A DNA stretch of 42,783 bases from Methanothrix sp. (GTDB taxonomy: Archaea; Halobacteriota; Methanosarcinia; Methanotrichales; Methanotrichaceae): positions 1-42,783 of the forward strand of contig WOYM01000083.1 of NCBI GenBank assembly GCA_011620785.1, written 5' to 3'. Positions 39,064 to 42,783 of this stretch are shown here, piece by piece; positions within the stretch are counted from its first letter, which is position 1, and each line of letters starts with the position of its first letter. The position numbers and the translations under genes were made by a program. Below the pieces are notes generated by a model, which saw only the letters and a list, made by a program, of their open reading frames with translations, was not told the origin of the DNA and did not search any database.

Positions 39064-42000
39064 GTGATCTCTGAGGTGGCTGGACAGTATAATGCGCAAG
39101 ATCTTGAGAATGAAGTCAGATCGCTGTGGGAGCGAGCGGATAGCTACCGCAAAGTTCGAGAATTGAGATTGGGCGGCAAGAAGTTCTTCTTTGTGGACGG
39201 GCCGCCCTATACCACAGGCCGCATTCATCTGGGAACCGCCTGGAACAAGGTGATCAAGGACGCCGTGCTCCGCTACCGGTCTATGAACGGCTTTGAGGTC
39301 AAGGACCGGGCGGGCTGGGATATGCACGGCCTGCCCATTGAGGTTAAGGTGGAGGAGTCCTTCGGCTTCCGCAACAAAAAGGATATCGAGGCTTATGGGG
39401 TGGATAAGTTCATCCAGAGATGCAAAGAGTTCGCCCTCCGCCAGAAAGATGACATGACGGCCCAGTTCAAGATTCTAGGGGCCTGGATGGACTGGGATGA
39501 CCCCTATATGACGCTGAAGAACGAGTATCTGGAGGCTGCCTGGTGGACGCTGAAGAAGGCGCACGAGCATAACCTTCTGGAAAGGGGCTCAAGGGTGGTC
39601 AACTGGTGCCCCCGCTGCCAGACGGCCATCGCCGACTCAGAGGTGGAATACTGGGATGAGACCGACTACTCGATCTATGTCAAGTTCCCGGTGATCGGGG
39701 AGGAGAACACCTACATAGTGATCTGGACCACCACCCCCTGGACCATTCCCGCCAATGTGGCGGTGGCAGTCAATCCCTCCTTCCAGTACTCTCGGGTCAG
39801 GGCCTGGAAGGACGGCAAATCCGAGATCCTGATCATGGCCTCAGAATTGGTCGATTCAGTCCTCAGGACGGGCCGCTACCAGGACTACGAGCTTTTGCAG
39901 GGCCTTTCCGCCAAGGATATGCAGAAACTGAAGTACGAGCATCCTCTGCTCGATCTGGTGCCCAGACAGAAGGAGATAGAGCATGGCGTTTACGCCGCAG
40001 ACTTCGTCACCGCTGAGAACACGGGATGCGTTCACATCGCTCCCGGGCACGGCCTTGAGGATTATGAGCTCGGGCTGGACCACCACCTGGAGATATTCTG
40101 CCCGGTAGGCGGGGACGGGCGGTACACTGCCGAGGCGGGAGAGAAGTACCTGGGCCAGTATGTCAAGGAGGCGGACAGCAACGTCATCGCAGATCTCGAA
40201 GAGAGGGATAAGCTCCTGGCCCAGGGGAGGCTCGCCCACCGCTACGGCCACTGCTGGCGCTGCAAGACCCCCATCATATTCATCGCCACCAGCCAGTGGT
40301 TCCTCCGGATATCCGATCTTCGGGATAAGATGCTCGACGAGATCTCCCGGGTGACATGGTATCCGGAGTGGGCGGGCTCGGCGAGGTTTGCCGACTGGAT
40401 AAGCAATGCTCGAGACTGGTGCATCTCCAGGCAGAGGTACTGGGGCATCCCCCTGCCCATCTGGACCTGTCCTGACTGCGGCCATATGGAGGTTATAGGA
40501 ACCGCCTCGGAGCTGGAGGAGAGGTCAGGCAAAAAGATCGCTGATCTGCACCGGCCGGATGTGGATGCTATTGTGCTGGACTGTCCCTGCGGGGGGAAGA
40601 TGTTGCGCTCACCGGATGTCTTCGATGTATGGTTTGACAGCGCAGTGGCCTCCTGGGCCACCCTCCGTTTCCCCAGCCACGTGGAGGAGTTTGGCGAATG
40701 GTGGCCGGCGGATTTCATCACTGAGGGACACGACCAGACACGCGGCTGGTTTTACTCCCAGCTGGGGGCCTCAATGGTATCATTTGGCCGGGCGCCCTAC
40801 AAGAGCGTTCTCATGCATGGCTTCACCCTGGACGACCAGGGTCGGAAGATGTCCAAAAGCATTGGGAACATCGTCCAGCCGGAGGAGGTGGTGGAGCGGT
40901 TCGGTGCCGATATTCTGCGTTTCTATGTCCTTGGAGCCAATGCCCCCTGGGAGGATCTGCACTTCTCCTGGGAGGCGGTGGAGAACACCAGCCGGATGAT
41001 CAATATCTTCTGGAATGCTTATCGCTTTGCTCTGCCCTATATGGTCCTGGACAATTTCGACTTGAAACGGGCGGATCTCACCCTTTACAAAAGCAGCCTG
41101 CGTCCCGAGGACCGCTGGATTCTCTCCAGAGTAAACAGCCTGGCGGAAGAGATCACCTCTCAGATGGAGGGCTATCAGCTTCACCGCATCGTCCGCTCCA
41201 TATCCGACTTCATTTTAGAGGACCTCAGTCGGTGGTACATCCAGCTGGTCCGGCCTCGCACCTGGATTGAGCAGGATGATCCTGACAAGCTTGCCGCATA
41301 TGCCACCATCTATGAGGTTCTGACGAAGCTTGCCAAGCTCATGGCCCCGTTCACCCCCTTCATCGCCGAGTCCATCTACCAGAACCTTGTGCGGGGACTG
41401 GACGAGAATGCCAGGCCTTCAGTTCATATGTGCGACTGGCCGGAAGGCGATAGGGGACTGATAGACAAACGCCTGGAGGAGAGCATGGATCTGGTGAGGG
41501 AGGTGTCAATGGCCGCATCCAATGCCCGGCAGAAGGGCGGGAGAAAGCTACGCTGGCCGGTTTCTGAGATTGTGATCGCCCCCTCCAAAGAGGCTTTGGA
41601 CCTGGGAGGCCTGGAGTATGTCCTCCGGGGACAGACCAACTCCAAGAAGATAACAGTCCTCTCTCCCGGAGAGAAGCCCAGGATGGATCTGGAGATGGCT
41701 CCCGTTCATAAGAAGATCGGGCCAGTGTATAAGGGAGAGGCCAAGCTGGTGGTAGAGGCCATAGCAGCCGCTGAGCCCTTCGGGGTTAAAGCAGATCTGG
41801 ACCGCAGCGGCCAGACAACTCTGAGGCATCTGGGCCGGGAGTTTGCGATCACCTCCGAGATGGTGCAATTCCGGGAGCTTCCTCCGGAGAACCTGCCGGC
41901 AGCGGAGTTCTCCCGGGGATTTGTCTATGTGGACATCACCCTCACCCCGGAGATTGAGGCAGAGGCCTATGCCCGGGAGATCATCCGGCGCATTCAGGAC

Positions 42001-42225
42001 ATGAGAAAGGAGCTGGATCTGCGGGTGGAGGATCAGATACGAGCGGTGGTGGATATCGAGAGCAAGCCCATACTCGATCTGGTAGTTCAAAGGAAGGGGC
42101 ACATCGCGGGAGAGGTTAGGGCGGCAGAACTGGAGATGGGTCTGGGACTGCAGATACGGGGCTCTTTGATTAAGGACTGGGATGTCGAGGGCGTATGCAT
42201 GCACATCGGCATAGACAGGGTGTGA
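39064..42225 (+). CDS. ileS: Isoleucyl-tRNA synthetase
   Basis: A 1053-residue class I synthetase that charges tRNA-Ile. The HIGH-type motif is HLGT at 55-58 in PPYTTGRIHLGTAWNKVI, and KMSKS is at 595-599 in GRKMSKSIGN. The inserted editing (CP1) domain has IVIWTTTPWTIPANVAV and GCVHIAPGHGLEDYE. The anticodon-binding part and a C-terminal domain follow, with the usual WCPRCQT and CGGKM metal sites. GTG 39064 is chosen because GGAGG lies 7 nt before it; an in-frame ATG at 38998 has no such site. Length fits the archaeal/eukaryotic-type enzyme. Confidence 0.96.
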   Translation: MISEVAGQYNAQDLENEVRSLWERADSYRKVRELRLGGKKFFFVDGPPYTTGRIHLGTAWNKVIKDAVLRYRSMNGFEVKDRAGWDMHGLPIEVKVEESFGFRNKKDIEAYGVDKFIQRCKEFALRQKDDMTAQFKILGAWMDWDDPYMTLKNEYLEAAWWTLKKAHEHNLLERGSRVVNWCPRCQTAIADSEVEYWDETDYSIYVKFPVIGEENTYIVIWTTTPWTIPANVAVAVNPSFQYSRVRAWKDGKSEILIMASELVDSVLRTGRYQDYELLQGLSAKDMQKLKYEHPLLDLVPRQKEIEHGVYAADFVTAENTGCVHIAPGHGLEDYELGLDHHLEIFCPVGGDGRYTAEAGEKYLGQYVKEADSNVIADLEERDKLLAQGRLAHRYGHCWRCKTPIIFIATSQWFLRISDLRDKMLDEISRVTWYPEWAGSARFADWISNARDWCISRQRYWGIPLPIWTCPDCGHMEVIGTASELEERSGKKIADLHRPDVDAIVLDCPCGGKMLRSPDVFDVWFDSAVASWATLRFPSHVEEFGEWWPADFITEGHDQTRGWFYSQLGASMVSFGRAPYKSVLMHGFTLDDQGRKMSKSIGNIVQPEEVVERFGADILRFYVLGANAPWEDLHFSWEAVENTSRMINIFWNAYRFALPYMVLDNFDLKRADLTLYKSSLRPEDRWILSRVNSLAEEITSQMEGYQLHRIVRSISDFILEDLSRWYIQLVRPRTWIEQDDPDKLAAYATIYEVLTKLAKLMAPFTPFIAESIYQNLVRGLDENARPSVHMCDWPEGDRGLIDKRLEESMDLVREVSMAASNARQKGGRKLRWPVSEIVIAPSKEALDLGGLEYVLRGQTNSKKITVLSPGEKPRMDLEMAPVHKKIGPVYKGEAKLVVEAIAAAEPFGVKADLDRSGQTTLRHLGREFAITSEMVQFRELPPENLPAAEFSRGFVYVDITLTPEIEAEAYAREIIRRIQDMRKELDLRVEDQIRAVVDIESKPILDLVVQRKGHIAGEVRAAELEMGLGLQIRGSLIKDWDVEGVCMHIGIDRV

Positions 42226-42253
42226 TGGATATTGATCGTCGGAGTTTTATAAG

Positions 42254-42730
42254 ATGAACGATCATGAGGATCTCATGGAAACGCCAGTCCCGGTCAGGGT
42301 CAAAGGGGTTTACATAGCGGAATCGGAGGAGAGCAATCCCGCGCCTGTGGTTTTGCTGGAGGATGAGAAGGGACGGATAGTGCCCATATTCGTGGGGCTG
42401 TCCGAGGCCATCTCCATCCATCATGCCCTGTCTGGAGAGCTGGCCCCCAGGCCCATGACTCACGATCTGTTCATCTCCGCCCTGGAGAGCCTGTCCGCCA
42501 GTATCACCAATGCGCTGATCGACGACCTGGACGGGGGAATTTACTATGCACGGCTGACCATCAAGAGCGACTCCCGAAAGAATGAGATAGATGCCCGGCC
42601 CAGCGACTGCCTGGCCCTGGCCTTGCGGGCGAAGGCAACGATCGAGGTTCGGGAGAGGGTGGTGGCGGATGCGAGCATCAGCAAGAGCGATGCTGAGAAG
42701 CTGATTAGCATCGAGAACTATTTGCAGTAA
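42254..42730 (+). CDS. Bifunctional-nuclease-domain (DUF151) protein
   Basis: A 158-residue protein with the BFN/DUF151 pattern: VKGVYIAESEESNPAPVVLL, RIVPIFVGLSEAISIHHALS, MTHDLFISALESL, YYARLTIKSD and IDARPSDCLALALRAKATIE. The family is named for a plant protein with nuclease activity; in archaea its role is not known. It starts 28 bp after ileS and is probably co-transcribed. The TAA stop at 42728-42730 falls within the end motif (GTAAAC, 42727-42732) of the adjoining tnpB element, so the element may supply the stop codon and the native C-terminus may differ by a few residues. Confidence 0.88.
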   Translation: MNDHEDLMETPVPVRVKGVYIAESEESNPAPVVLLEDEKGRIVPIFVGLSEAISIHHALSGELAPRPMTHDLFISALESLSASITNALIDDLDGGIYYARLTIKSDSRKNEIDARPSDCLALALRAKATIEVRERVVADASISKSDAEKLISIENYLQ

Positions 42731-42759
42731 ACTACTCCGGCCTAAAGACCGGAGCTTTC
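42727..42759 (-). ncRNA. Second omegaRNA-like right end
   Basis: On the minus strand, CTCCGG and CCGGAG (plus positions 42735-42740 and 42749-42754) form a hairpin followed by TAG and the end motif GTTTAC. This is the same 33-base layout as at 511-543, with GTAGTTCAC there and GTAGTTTAC here. The presumed guide would start at 42726 and read backwards into the 3' end of the DUF151 gene. Confidence 0.55.
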
Positions 42760-42783
42760 AGTAGCCCTGAAAGGACCGCCTTG
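42732..42783 (-). CDS. tnpB: 3' end of a second TnpB gene (runs off the window)
   Basis: The minus-strand frame ending at TAG 42734-42732 encodes KAVLSGLLKAPVFRPE, which parallels the C-terminus of the first TnpB, MQVLAMTWEAAPFRTR: shared VL, A and FR at equal spacing. Together with the matching hairpin this marks an IS1341-type element whose gene continues past the window's right edge. Completeness cannot be judged. Confidence 0.6.
   Translation of the reverse strand, partial: KAVLSGLLKAPVFRPE

Noticed and set aside
1..42783. tRNA, rRNA genes and CRISPR arrays
   Set aside because: No cloverleaf-like segment, rRNA sequence or regularly spaced repeat series was found by reading the intergenic regions.

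Overview
The window comes from a methanogenic archaeon, most likely of the order Methanosarcinales, with Methanotrichaceae (Methanothrix/Methanosaeta) my best guess. Support comes from an archaeal-type threonyl-tRNA synthetase, an archaeal replication factor C small subunit, transcription factor E, Trm1, a fused Fae-Hps enzyme of tetrahydromethanopterin/formaldehyde chemistry, an F420-dependent NADP reductase, a DUF2551 protein known from methanogens, and many secreted NosD-like beta-helix proteins. The genus is inferred; no rRNA or tRNA gene is visible.

Layout. 1-2165: a small winged-helix regulator, then an IS200/IS605-family (IS1341-type) tnpB element on the minus strand with an omegaRNA-like end and a second structured block 5' of tnpB. 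2166-5410: tfe, a divergent pair of small DNA-binding-type proteins (DUF2551 plus HTH), a TPR protein, a Toprim protein and a DUF167 protein. 5541-9420: a plus-strand run of purH (with a degenerate N-terminal domain), a secreted beta-helix protein and trm1. 9421-9739: a structured intergenic region. 9740-13575: F420-dependent NADP reductase facing a TraB-like membrane protein, a CBS-containing site-2 protease and a class II aldolase. 13580-18281: secreted proteins (subtilase, frameshifted rhodanese, second beta-helix protein, acidic DNRLRE-like protein). 18383-22332: thioredoxin-CcdA fusion, Fae-Hps, membrane-anchored alkaline-phosphatase-superfamily protein.

22400-29990 is an accessory and decaying zone. 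It holds a minus-strand set of tiny membrane proteins behind a CopB-type copper ATPase, an AMP phosphorylase pseudogene with frameshifts and a large internal deletion, a frameshifted DUF3795-like relic, one intact DUF169 gene, a secreted protein of unknown function, and a 560-bp gap with strong inverted repeats and a membrane-protein remnant. 29998-42730 is mostly housekeeping: thrS, a third beta-helix protein, a YgiQ-type radical SAM protein, an HprK-like P-loop protein beside phosphoglycerate mutase, a parvulin, a cyclase-family hydrolase, a PAS fragment, rfcS, ileS and a DUF151 protein. The last 57 bases contain the 3' end of a second tnpB and its omegaRNA-like hairpin, abutting the DUF151 gene.

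The most interesting signals are the two TnpB/omegaRNA ends that both read out into the 3' end of a neighbouring gene, the hairpin block upstream of the first tnpB, the structured intergenic regions at 9.4-9.6 kb and 29.6-29.8 kb, and the unannotated small membrane proteins next to the copper ATPase. All functions are read from motifs by eye; no database search was run.
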